From Candidatus Dormiibacter sp. (lineage in GTDB: Bacteria > Chloroflexota > Dormibacteria > UBA8260): a DNA stretch of 5,974 bases. Location: assembly GCA_025450495.1 (NCBI GenBank), contig JANWHI010000088.1, forward strand, positions 1-5,974. The letters are read 5' to 3'. The stretch's first letter is position 1. The number at the start of each line of letters is the position of its first letter. This document shows positions 1 to 5,974 of the stretch, piece by piece. Both the position numbers and the translations under genes were made by a program. The notes under the pieces are model-generated. The model did not search any database and had not been told where the DNA came from. It was given only the letters and a program-made list of their open reading frames with translations.

Positions 1-122
1 ACGGCCGGGTCAGCGCCGGGTCCGGGGCGGAGTCGAACATCGTCGCCGCAACGGCACTGTTCGACAGCACGGTCATGCTGGCGTCGACGCTCAACGAGCC
101 TCTGCCCCTGGCCGTGGTGTGA
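1..122 (+). CDS. C-terminal end of an unrecognised protein (partial at the left edge)
   Basis: An open frame enters from the left edge (first whole codon at 3) and ends at the TGA at 120-122. Its 39 codons have G or C at the third position in all but three cases, matching the real genes downstream, so this is very likely the end of a true gene and not chance. The peptide starts Gly/Ser-rich, continues through an Ala-rich, probably helical stretch (AESNIVAATALFDSTVML) and ends in LPLAVV. I do not recognise the family. The ending looks like that of a soluble alpha/beta enzyme, but that is only an impression. The next gene's preferred start lies 35 bases after this stop, with a candidate promoter in between, so the two need not share a transcript. 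Confidence 0.6.
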   Translation, partial: GRVSAGSGAESNIVAATALFDSTVMLASTLNEPLPLAVV

Positions 123-144
123 GCCGCGACTCCGACCCACCCTG

Positions 145-160
145 TAGCGTGCGCCGCGTG
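145..160 (+). promoter_or_regulatory. Probable -10 element and leaderless GTG start for the cation transporter gene
   Basis: TAGCGT at 145-150 fits the actinobacterial -10 pattern TANNNT. It is followed by exactly seven bases and then an in-frame GTG at 158-160. That spacing would place the transcription start at or next to the GTG, giving a leaderless mRNA. No Shine-Dalgarno sequence precedes this GTG or the earlier in-frame GTG at 119. No convincing -35 box is visible. The same hexamer-N7-GTG arrangement recurs in front of the ABC ATPase gene at 3081-3096, which strengthens the call. Leaderless GTG starts behind TANNNT are well established in Actinomycetota; their use here is inferred. Confidence 0.5.
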
Positions 161-796
161 AACGCTCGCCACCGCACCGACGGCCTGAGGTCGGCCGTTC
201 GTCTGTCCGTGGCCAGCGTCGTGTGGAACGCAGTGGCGGGCGCCACCGCCACCGTTGCCGGCATCCTCACCGGCAGCCTGGCCCTGCTGGGTTTCGGTCT
301 CGATTCCGTCGTTGACGGCGCCGCGTCATGCATCCTGATCTGGCGCTTCCAGTCAGAGGGCAGGAACCCCGCTCGCGCCGCGGAGGTCGAGCATCGAGCG
401 GCTCGCGCGGTCGGCGTGGCGCTGATGTTGATCGGCCTCTACGTCGGCGCGCGCGCTGTCATCGCCCTCGCCACCCATTCCGAGACGGGCACCGCGGTGG
501 TTGGCATCGTCATCGCGGCCGCCTCCGTTGCGGTCCTCCCGCCGCTGGCGCACGCCAAGCGCCGCGCCGGCGATGAGCTCGGCAGCCGCGCATTGCGCGG
601 CGACAGTGTGCTGACCGCCATGGGCGCGGTTCTCGCCGCCGCGGCGCTTCTCGGCATCGCCGCCGCGCGGCTGTTGGGCTGGTGGTGGGCCGATTCCGCC
701 GCCGGCCTGGGCATCGCGCTGATTCTCGTTCGCGAGGCGCGAAGGATCCTGCGCCCTCCGGCGCCTCAGGCGGCGTTGCCGACAACAGGCCTCTGA
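158..796 (+). CDS. Cation diffusion facilitator-type transporter, transmembrane domain only
   Basis: This is an integral membrane protein of 212 residues, probably a proton-coupled efflux carrier for a divalent metal such as zinc, cobalt or cadmium; the substrate cannot be read from sequence. Six hydrophobic segments lie near residues 16-37, 42-63, 83-104, 112-130, 148-170 and 174-192, the cation diffusion facilitator (CDF) layout. TM2 carries GLDSVVDG, whose D49 and D53 form the DxxxD pair seen in YiiP TM2. TM5 carries ALRGD with D149 at the conserved Asp position, but Ala145 stands where YiiP-type members have His. TM6 begins with WWWAD (D179). The protein ends about 20 residues after TM6, so the cytoplasmic dimerisation and metal-sensing domain of the usual ~300-residue members is absent. 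The start at GTG 158 is preferred because of the upstream TANNNT; GTG 119, overlapping the previous stop as GTGA, is the alternative and would add 13 polar residues. Family call is firm, substrate unknown. Confidence 0.85.
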   Translation: MNARHRTDGLRSAVRLSVASVVWNAVAGATATVAGILTGSLALLGFGLDSVVDGAASCILIWRFQSEGRNPARAAEVEHRAARAVGVALMLIGLYVGARAVIALATHSETGTAVVGIVIAAASVAVLPPLAHAKRRAGDELGSRALRGDSVLTAMGAVLAAAALLGIAAARLLGWWWADSAAGLGIALILVREARRILRPPAPQAALPTTGL

Positions 797-835
797 CCGC
801 CCCGTAACAGATCGGTTCGCAGTGGGTCAATGCGT

Positions 836-854
836 ACCGTCCCGTACAGACGGT
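836..854 (+). repeat. Small inverted repeat in the leader, possible operator or hairpin
   Basis: ACCGTC at 836-841 and GACGGT at 849-854 are perfect inverted copies separated by seven bases. The left arm overlaps the candidate -10 hexamer TACCGT at 835-840, so a protein bound here could affect transcription. The repeat could instead fold as a weak hairpin after the transporter gene; only three T residues follow, which argues against an efficient intrinsic terminator. A six-base repeat can arise by chance in GC-rich DNA. Confidence 0.3.
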
Positions 855-942
855 TTGGGCGGACTCCGAGGATGGTCGAATCTCTCCCGGCCAGCACGCA
901 CCGAGGCGGCCCGGGGAGCAATGAACTATCCGGTGCCTTGTC

Positions 943-948
943 AGGTGG
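943..948 (+). promoter_or_regulatory. Shine-Dalgarno site that favours ATG 957
   Basis: AGGTGG at 943-948 lies eight bases before the ATG at 957, a good ribosome binding distance. The competing ATG at 921 is preceded by GGGGAG at 913-918 with only two bases of spacing, which is too tight. This is the main reason for placing the start of the GGDEF-EAL protein at 957 and not at 921 or at the GTG at 822. Confidence 0.5.
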
Positions 949-956
949 TTTCGAAC

Positions 957-3038
957 ATGGGCGCGAGGCGGGACGCCAGCCTGTCTGCGACCACGCTGCT
1001 CTCGAACGAAGCCGCTCAGAAGCTTCTCGAGCTCTCCCATGACGTCGCCTGTGTCGTCGGGTTCGACGGCCACATCAGACAGCACACCGCCAACTGGCAA
1101 CACGGTCTCGGCGGGCCGACTCGCGACGTTGCCGGCTCGCCCTTCATCACGTTCGTCCACCCCGATGATCGACGGGAGACGCGCCGGCGCCTCGAGATGC
1201 TGACGACCGGGGTGGCCGAGGCGATCGAGATCGAGAACCGCTTCAGCCGGCTCGATGGGACGTACGCGTGGCTGAGCTGGCATGTCACCGCCGATCGCCT
1301 CGAACAGCTGCTGTACTGCCGTGCCCAGGACCTCGGCAGCCGGACCACGAGCGCCGGCGGTGACGTCGAGGTGGAGGCGCGACGTCGGCTCGACATCTCG
1401 GATGCCGTTGCCGTCACCGATGCCCACGACGTGCTGCGCTACGTGTCGCCGTCCTGCCAGCAGCTCCTCGGGTACACATCAGCCGAGTTGATCGGCAAAC
1501 CAGTATCCCGGCTGATTCATCCTGATGACCGGGCGCTCGCCGGCCTGGCGCAGCAGGGCAATGCGACCGGCGAAGGCGCGCGCACCCTCAGCCTGCGGTA
1601 TCGGTGCAAGGACGGTTCGTACACCTGGATCGAGAGCAAGAGCACCGCCATCATCGATCCGCTCACCGGCGCTGTGCTGGAGACGCAGGCGCTGATGCGC
1701 GACATCGGTCAGCGCAAGGAGGCACAGGCGAGCATCGAGCGTCAGGCCCTGACCGACGCTCTCATCGGGCTGGCCAATCGCACCCTGCTCGCCGACCGCC
1801 TGAAGCAGGGGCTCCGGCACCTCCAGCGAAGCCCCGGGTTCGTCGGTGTGCTGATGCTCGACCTCGACCACTTCAAGGTGATCAACGACACCCACGGCCA
1901 CCACGTGGGCGACGCCGTGCTCCTGGAAGCGGCGGCGCGGCTCCAGCACCTGGCGCGTCCAGACGACACCGTGGCGCGATTCGGTGGTGACGAGTTCGTC
2001 GTCGTGGTGCAGGGCATCGCCGACCCGGCCGACCTCACGGCCTTCGCAGACCGCATCGTTGCCGGGTTGCGCGCGCCGTTCCAGGTGGGCGACGACGAGG
2101 TGGTGGCCACGGTCAGCATCGGCATCGCCGTGGCGTCGCAACCGGACACCCTGCCTGAGGACCTGCTGCGCGAGGCGGACACCGCGCTGTACCGCGCCAA
2201 GGACCAGGGACGCGACCGTCACGAGGTGTACGGGGCAGCGCTCCAGGTGCGGGCGATGGAACGGCAGGAGACCGAGCGCCTGGTCCGGCGCGCGCTCGCG
2301 GAGGAACTGCTGATCGTGCGCTACCAGCCAATCGTGGAGCTGACCGCGTGTCGCACCGTCGAGGCCGAGGCGCTGCTGCGGATCGACGACGCCGAACGCG
2401 GGCATTTCTCGCCCGAGCACTTCCTGGTTGTCGCGGAGGAGACGGGGCTGCTGCCTGCGATGGATGAGCGAGTCCGCGCCACTGCTCTGCGCGAGCTCGT
2501 CGCGTGGCGTGCCACCCCCTCGCTGCGCGGCGTCGAGCGTCTCGCGGTGAACCTCAGTGCTCGGGAGCTCGCCAACCCGCAGTTCACAGCGCGACTGGCG
2601 GAGCGGCTGTACGCCGCCGGCCTGGATGGAAGCGACCTGAGCATCGAGGTCACCGAGCACGTGCTGATGCAGACGTCGCACTCCGCGGTGACGTCGCTCG
2701 CCGCTCTCAGAGACATCGGCGTGCATGTCGGGCTCGACGACTTCGGGACGGGCCTGACCGCTCTCTCCCACCTGCACAGCTTCCCGCTCGACTACGTCAA
2801 GATCGACCGCTCGTTCGTCGAGCACATCACCGATGACGGACGAAGCTCATCGATTGTCGCGGCGATCATCGACCTCGCTCACGCGCACGGCCTGTCAGTC
2901 GTTGCCGAGGGTGTCGAGACAGCCGACCAGCTCGCCACGCTCCGCCAGCTGGGATGCGACCGCGCGCAGGGTTACCTGTTCTCACCGCCTGTCTCAGCCG
3001 GAGACTTCATCAATCTGCTCAAACGCGAAGCGGCATGA
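957..3038 (+). CDS. PAS-PAS-GGDEF-EAL protein, probable bifunctional diguanylate cyclase/phosphodiesterase
   Basis: This 693-residue signalling enzyme is predicted to make cyclic di-GMP from two GTP (GGDEF) and to hydrolyse it to pGpG (EAL). No membrane segment or signal peptide is visible, so it should be cytosolic. In order: PAS 1 (about 22-125) and PAS 2 (about 141-253), each with an HPDD motif (68-71, 188-191) and a DGxYxW motif (100-105, 219-224); GGDEF (about 259-425); EAL (about 437-688). The cyclase keeps DLDHFK (D302), N310, D319, an intact GGDEF (343-347) and an RxxD inhibitory site (R334, D337) five residues before it. The phosphodiesterase keeps EAL (471-473), N532, EVTE (E564, E567), DDFGTG (594-599), K615, E651 and Q671, the metal and catalytic set. 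Neither domain looks degenerate. The PAS ligands are not evident. A one-base variant of the usual DxLTGLxNR entry motif (DALIGLANR) is harmless as far as I can tell. The neighbouring transporters do not point to a specific output. ATG 957 is preferred over 921 or GTG 822. Confidence 0.93.
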   Translation: MGARRDASLSATTLLSNEAAQKLLELSHDVACVVGFDGHIRQHTANWQHGLGGPTRDVAGSPFITFVHPDDRRETRRRLEMLTTGVAEAIEIENRFSRLDGTYAWLSWHVTADRLEQLLYCRAQDLGSRTTSAGGDVEVEARRRLDISDAVAVTDAHDVLRYVSPSCQQLLGYTSAELIGKPVSRLIHPDDRALAGLAQQGNATGEGARTLSLRYRCKDGSYTWIESKSTAIIDPLTGAVLETQALMRDIGQRKEAQASIERQALTDALIGLANRTLLADRLKQGLRHLQRSPGFVGVLMLDLDHFKVINDTHGHHVGDAVLLEAAARLQHLARPDDTVARFGGDEFVVVVQGIADPADLTAFADRIVAGLRAPFQVGDDEVVATVSIGIAVASQPDTLPEDLLREADTALYRAKDQGRDRHEVYGAALQVRAMERQETERLVRRALAEELLIVRYQPIVELTACRTVEAEALLRIDDAERGHFSPEHFLVVAEETGLLPAMDERVRATALRELVAWRATPSLRGVERLAVNLSARELANPQFTARLAERLYAAGLDGSDLSIEVTEHVLMQTSHSAVTSLAALRDIGVHVGLDDFGTGLTALSHLHSFPLDYVKIDRSFVEHITDDGRSSSIVAAIIDLAHAHGLSVVAEGVETADQLATLRQLGCDRAQGYLFSPPVSAGDFINLLKREAA

Positions 3039-3043
3039 CGAGA

Positions 3044-3065
3044 GGTGGGCGCAGGACGGCCCACC
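3044..3065 (+). terminator. GC-rich hairpin after the GGDEF-EAL gene, possible terminator
   Basis: GGTGGGC at 3044-3050 pairs perfectly with GCCCACC at 3059-3065 around an eight-base loop, starting five bases after the TGA at 3036-3038. Its position suits a transcription terminator and separates this gene from the ABC operon, which has its own promoter signal 15 bases further on. No run of T follows (the next bases are GGACCCTTGG), so it is not a textbook intrinsic terminator; such hairpins lacking a U-tract are common at actinobacterial gene ends, though their strength is disputed. Confidence 0.45.
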
Positions 3066-3080
3066 GGACCCTTGGTCTCC

Positions 3081-3096
3081 TACCATGGCCGGCGTG
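3081..3096 (+). promoter_or_regulatory. Probable -10 element and leaderless GTG start for the ABC transporter operon
   Basis: TACCAT at 3081-3086 fits TANNNT and is followed by seven bases and an in-frame GTG at 3094-3096, the same geometry as at 145-160. The in-frame ATG at 3085 lies inside this hexamer and has no Shine-Dalgarno sequence near it; the nearest purine-rich stretch (AGAGGTGGG, 3041-3049) is more than 30 bases upstream and partly in the hairpin. Transcription starting at the GTG would give a leaderless mRNA for the ATPase and permease. A -35 box is not apparent. Confidence 0.5.
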
Positions 3097-3867
3097 ACTG
3101 AGCAACTGACCGCGCGCCCCGAACCACCCCCCACCGCGACGCCGAAGGCGGCAGCGCGTGCTGTCCATGCCACCAAGGTGTTCGGCCGTGCCGACGCGGC
3201 CGTGCGCGCGCTCGACGACCTCTCCGTCGATTTCGCCGCCGGCCATTTCACCGCCATCATGGGCCCCTCGGGCTCAGGCAAGTCCACGCTGCTGCACTGC
3301 CTCGCCGGGCTCGACACGCTGACGTCGGGCGAGGTGTTCATCGGCGACACCGAGCTCGGCGCCCTCAAGGACACCGAGTTGACGCTGCTCCGGCGCCGTC
3401 GTGTCGGCTTCATCTTCCAGAGCTTCAACCTGGTGCCGACGCTCAACGCGCTGGACAACATCACGCTGCCGCTGGCCATTGCCGGCGTGTCAGCAAACGC
3501 GGCGCTGTTGAGCGAGGTGGTGGGGTCGATCGGGCTCACCGATCGGCTCGGACACCGCCCCAGCGAGCTCTCCGGCGGTCAGCAGCAACGCGTGGCCGCC
3601 GCCCGCGCCCTGGTATCGCGTCCGGACATCATCTTCGCCGACGAGCCCACCGGCAACCTCGACTCGCGGTCAGGGGCCGAGTTGCTCGGGTTCCTCCGCA
3701 CGGCGGTGGAGAACTTCATGCAGACCATCGTCATGGTCACCCACGATCCGCTCGCAGCCGCCTATGCAGACCGCGTGGTGTTCATCGCTGACGGCAAGAC
3801 CGTCGACGAGATGAGCTCTCCCACCGCGGACGGGATCCTCGACATCATGAAGCACCTCGGCGCCTGA
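3094..3867 (+). CDS. ABC transporter ATP-binding protein of the LolD/MacB type
   Basis: This 257-residue cytoplasmic ATPase powers the permease encoded immediately downstream. It has every nucleotide-binding motif: Walker [10 protein letters not shown] (57-65), Q-loop Q109 in FIFQSFNL, signature LSGGQ (159-163) followed by QQR, Walker B ending in D183 with catalytic E184 ([11 protein letters not shown]), D-loop around D190, and H-loop H217 in [17 protein letters not shown] and [10 protein letters not shown] are typical of the LolD/MacB/FtsE group, whose members work with FtsX-fold permeases, usually by moving lipoproteins, peptides or antimicrobials by a mechanotransmission mechanism and not by substrate translocation through a channel. 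The first ~20 residues are Pro/Ala-rich and outside the fold. The start at GTG 3094 is chosen for its promoter geometry; ATG 3085 would add three residues. The gap to the permease is four bases, so the two are surely co-transcribed. Family call is certain; the substrate is unknown. Confidence 0.95.
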   Translation: MTEQLTARPEPPPTATPKAAARAVHATKVFGRADAAVRALDDLSVDFAAGHFTAIMGPSGSGKSTLLHCLAGLDTLTSGEVFIGDTELGALKDTELTLLRRRRVGFIFQSFNLVPTLNALDNITLPLAIAGVSANAALLSEVVGSIGLTDRLGHRPSELSGGQQQRVAAARALVSRPDIIFADEPTGNLDSRSGAELLGFLRTAVENFMQTIVMVTHDPLAAAYADRVVFIADGKTVDEMSSPTADGILDIMKHLGA

Positions 3868-3871
3868 CGGC

Positions 3872-5974
3872 GTGCTCAAGGTCACGCTCCGCGGGCTGCT
3901 CGCCCACAAGCTCCGGTTGAGCCTGACGGCGGTTGCCATCGTGCTGGGGATCGCATTCGTGTCCTCGACCTTCGTGGTCGGCGACACCATCAACAACGTC
4001 TTCGGTGCCATCTTCACCGACGCCAACCAGGGGATCGCCGTGGTTGTCGAGGGCCAGACGCTGGCGGGTGCCTCACAGGACATCGGCGGCGGCCAGCGAC
4101 TGCCGGTTCCGTCCGCGCTGGTGGCGACGGTGCAGCAGGTCACCGGCGTCAAGCAGGCCAACGGGGTCATCTTCCGCACCGGTGCGACACTGCTCTCACC
4201 CGCCGGCAAACCCATCGGGGGCAACGGACCGCCGACGTTCGGCGCCAACTGGGTCGACAGCCCGACCTCCCCGTATCACATCCGCTCCGGGCATTCACCG
4301 CAGGCCGCCAACGACATCGTCGTCGACGCGGCCACCGCGACTGCCAACGCCATCCACGTCGGTCAGACGATCCAGATGGTCTTCAACGGCGGCCCGCGCC
4401 AGCCGTTCCATGTCAGCGGCATCGCCGGGTACGGGTCCGCTGACAACGTCGCCGGGGCCACCATCACGCTGTTCACCACGCCGACCGCGATGCGGGTGCT
4501 CGATACCCAGGGCAACTTCGACCAGATTGCTGTGCTCTCCGCGTCGGGGGTCAGTGATACCACGCTGCGCGACCGCATCGCTGCTGTCCTGCCCACCAAC
4601 ATGGTTGCCCAAACCGGGAGCGCGCAGGCCAACCAGCAGAAGCAGGCGACCCAGTCGATCATCAACATCCTCAGCACCGCGCTGCTGGTGTTCGGTCTGA
4701 TCGCTCTGTTCGTCGGCTCCTTCCTGATCGTCAACACGTTCACCATCCTCATCGCCCAGCGGTCACGGGAGTTGGCCCTTCTCCGCGCCCTCGGCGCCAC
4801 CCGCCGGCAGGTGATGGTGTCGGTGCTCATCGAGGCCTTCATCACCGGGGTGGTGGCCTCGGCGATCGGCGCCGCTCTCGGCGTGCTGCTCGCCGTCGGC
4901 CTGGCCCGTCTGCTCGGTTTCTCCCTGACCAACGGCGGCCTGACCGTGACCCCGCGCAGCATCATCGTCTCGATCGTGGTGGGCACGGTGGTGACCCTGC
5001 TCGCCGCCATCCTCCCAGCCCGGCGGGCGACGCGGGTGGCGCCGATGGCAGCCCTCCGCGATGCTGTGCCCGAGGCCCAGCCACTCACTCGACGGCGCAT
5101 CATCGGCGGTGCGATCACCGCGGCCCTCGGTGTGATCCTCCTCGGCGTCGGGCTCTTCACCAGCACCGGTCAAACGCTGCCGCTGCTCGGTGTCGGGACG
5201 CTGGCGCTCTTCATCGGCATCGCGTACCTGGCACCGCTGCTGGTGCGTCCGGTCGCCGGCGCCCTGGGCCGTCCGCTGGCACGCCTGCGTGGGGTTCCCG
5301 GCCGGCTGGCGAGGGAGAACGCCATGCGCAGTCCGCGGCGCACTGCATCGACGGCTGCCGCGCTGATGATCGGCGTGGCGCTGATCGCCGCGGTTGCCGT
5401 CATCGCGGCGTCGTTCAAGGCCTCGGGCGAATCGGCCATCGCCGGGTCGGTGAACGCGCAACTCCTGGTCACCGACACCACCAGCCAGCAGGGGTTCTCC
5501 AACGGCGACGCCGCGATCCTGCGCGCCGACCCGCGCGTGGCCGACGTCACCGAGGTGCGGGCCAACTCCATCGTCGCCGCCTCGGCGAACCAGTCGTTGC
5601 TCGCCATCGATCCTTCGGCGATCAATCACACCGTGACCTTCGACATGATCAACGGTGACCCCGGGTCGATCGCGGACGCGAACAACGTCCTCGTCGACGA
5701 CACCACCGCCAACGCCCGCGGTTGGACGACCGGGACCGTGCTGACGGTGCAATTCCCCTACGCACCGAAGACGACGACGAAGCGCATCGGCGGTGTGTAC
5801 AGGGGCAATGCGCTGATCTCCGGCTTCGTCGTGTCGCTGGCGACGTATACGGCCAACTTTCCAACGCAGCGGGATGCGGCCATCCTCGCCGACCCCGCCC
5901 CGGGTCAGACGCTGAGCGCGGCACAGAACGCCATGACCAGCGATCTCAGCGCCTACCCGACGCTGACCATCCAG
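3872..5974 (+). CDS. FtsX/MacB-type ABC transporter permease (partial, runs off the right edge)
   Basis: The frame starts at a GTG four bases after the ATPase stop and stays open for 701 codons to the last base, so the 3' end is missing. It is the membrane partner of that ATPase. A first transmembrane segment (about 16-36) is followed by a large extracytoplasmic domain (about 38-262) of the MacB periplasmic-core kind. An FtsX domain then spans about 265-397: segment near 267-290, the cytoplasmic coupling stretch RSRELALLRALGATRRQ (297-313), segments near 317-345 and 362-381, then PARRATRVAPMAALR (382-396). Two further segments (about 410-430, 438-458) link to a second half that begins RENAMRSPRRTAS with a segment near 495-513. 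A second extracytoplasmic domain follows and is still running at the edge. This is the duplicated layout of actinobacterial permeases of about 850 residues, so roughly 150 residues, including the second FtsX domain, should lie beyond the window. No Shine-Dalgarno sequence stands before the GTG; translation is probably coupled to the ATPase. The substrate is unknown. Confidence 0.93.
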   Translation, partial: MLKVTLRGLLAHKLRLSLTAVAIVLGIAFVSSTFVVGDTINNVFGAIFTDANQGIAVVVEGQTLAGASQDIGGGQRLPVPSALVATVQQVTGVKQANGVIFRTGATLLSPAGKPIGGNGPPTFGANWVDSPTSPYHIRSGHSPQAANDIVVDAATATANAIHVGQTIQMVFNGGPRQPFHVSGIAGYGSADNVAGATITLFTTPTAMRVLDTQGNFDQIAVLSASGVSDTTLRDRIAAVLPTNMVAQTGSAQANQQKQATQSIINILSTALLVFGLIALFVGSFLIVNTFTILIAQRSRELALLRALGATRRQVMVSVLIEAFITGVVASAIGAALGVLLAVGLARLLGFSLTNGGLTVTPRSIIVSIVVGTVVTLLAAILPARRATRVAPMAALRDAVPEAQPLTRRRIIGGAITAALGVILLGVGLFTSTGQTLPLLGVGTLALFIGIAYLAPLLVRPVAGALGRPLARLRGVPGRLARENAMRSPRRTASTAAALMIGVALIAAVAVIAASFKASGESAIAGSVNAQLLVTDTTSQQGFSNGDAAILRADPRVADVTEVRANSIVAASANQSLLAIDPSAINHTVTFDMINGDPGSIADANNVLVDDTTANARGWTTGTVLTVQFPYAPKTTTKRIGGVYRGNALISGFVVSLATYTANFPTQRDAAILADPAPGQTLSAAQNAMTSDLSAYPTLTIQ

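Larger units (their letters stand above)
797..956 (+). other. Non-coding leader upstream of the cyclic di-GMP enzyme gene
   Basis: This 160-base gap separates the transporter stop from the preferred start of the next gene. The downstream reading frame does extend back to a GTG at 822, but third-position G/C over 822-920 is only about 58 percent, against a strong bias in the gene proper, and the encoded residues resemble no domain. It is therefore best read as a leader holding the promoter. It contains the inverted repeat at 836-854 and two possible ribosome binding sites. TACCGT at 835-840 fits TANNNT, but no good -35 box stands at the right distance and no start codon follows at leaderless spacing. 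I see no recognisable riboswitch or tRNA. Confidence 0.5.

Noticed and set aside
180..198. Inverted repeat ACGGCC-N7-GGCCGT early in the transporter gene
   Set aside because: It falls within coding sequence and is a short GC-rich palindrome of the kind expected by chance here; nothing ties it to regulation.
870..897. tRNA-like GGTCGAAT...CGGCCA stretch in the leader
   Set aside because: The bases flanking the apparent T-loop do not form a five-base stem and no anticodon or acceptor arm could be found on either strand.
822..920. GTG 822 as the start of the GGDEF-EAL protein
   Set aside because: Third-position G/C drops to about 58 percent, no ribosome binding site precedes it, and the extra residues match no domain; ATG 957 has a well-placed AGGTGG.
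1479..2825. Antisense open frame of 448 codons across the GGDEF-EAL gene
   Set aside because: It mirrors the third-position bias of the sense gene and shows no recognisable motif.
2833..3084. Upstream extension of the ATPase frame by 84 codons into the GGDEF-EAL gene
   Set aside because: It lies in another frame of a gene with intact EAL catalytic motifs, and the extension is Ser/Arg-rich with no domain; the ATPase fold begins well after 3094.
3933..4700. Open frame of 255 codons on the + strand
   Set aside because: It is a Ser/Pro/Arg-rich out-of-frame shadow of the permease, whose true frame encodes recognisable FtsX features through the same bases.
4363..5752. Long antisense open frames over the permease
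   Set aside because: Long antisense frames are expected opposite GC-rich coding DNA; the translations are low-complexity (His/Arg/Gly/Ala-rich) and the + strand frame is clearly real.

Overview
The window is a compact stretch of high-GC DNA with strong G/C bias at third codon positions, many GTG starts and short intergenic gaps. All genes read on the + strand. The style fits Actinomycetota, as do two apparent leaderless GTG starts, each preceded by a TANNNT hexamer at the same distance. The genus cannot be read from the sequence; an Acidimicrobiia-like or other environmental actinobacterium is a guess.

Layout: (1) positions 1-122 hold the last 39 codons of an unrecognised gene. (2) 158-796 encodes a short cation-diffusion-facilitator-type membrane protein that has the transmembrane domain but no C-terminal cytoplasmic domain. 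(3) 797-956 is a non-coding leader with a small inverted repeat. (4) 957-3038 encodes a soluble PAS-PAS-GGDEF-EAL protein whose cyclase, inhibitory-site and phosphodiesterase motifs are all present, so it could both make and degrade cyclic di-GMP. (5) 3039-3093 holds a GC-rich hairpin after the stop codon, then a probable promoter. (6) 3094-3867 encodes a LolD/MacB-type ABC ATPase. (7) 3872-5974 encodes its FtsX/MacB-type permease, which runs off the right edge without a stop codon (701 codons seen).

The ATPase and permease are four bases apart and clearly form one transporter operon. The cation transporter, the cyclic di-GMP enzyme and the ABC operon each seem to have their own expression signals, so nothing here shows that they form one pathway. 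I see no RNA genes, insertion sequences, CRISPR arrays or phage genes. I did not find a convincing new biological system. The most useful observations are the paired leaderless-start signatures, the large open permease frame at the right edge, the fully equipped bifunctional GGDEF-EAL protein and the transporter's missing C-terminal domain and active-site histidine.
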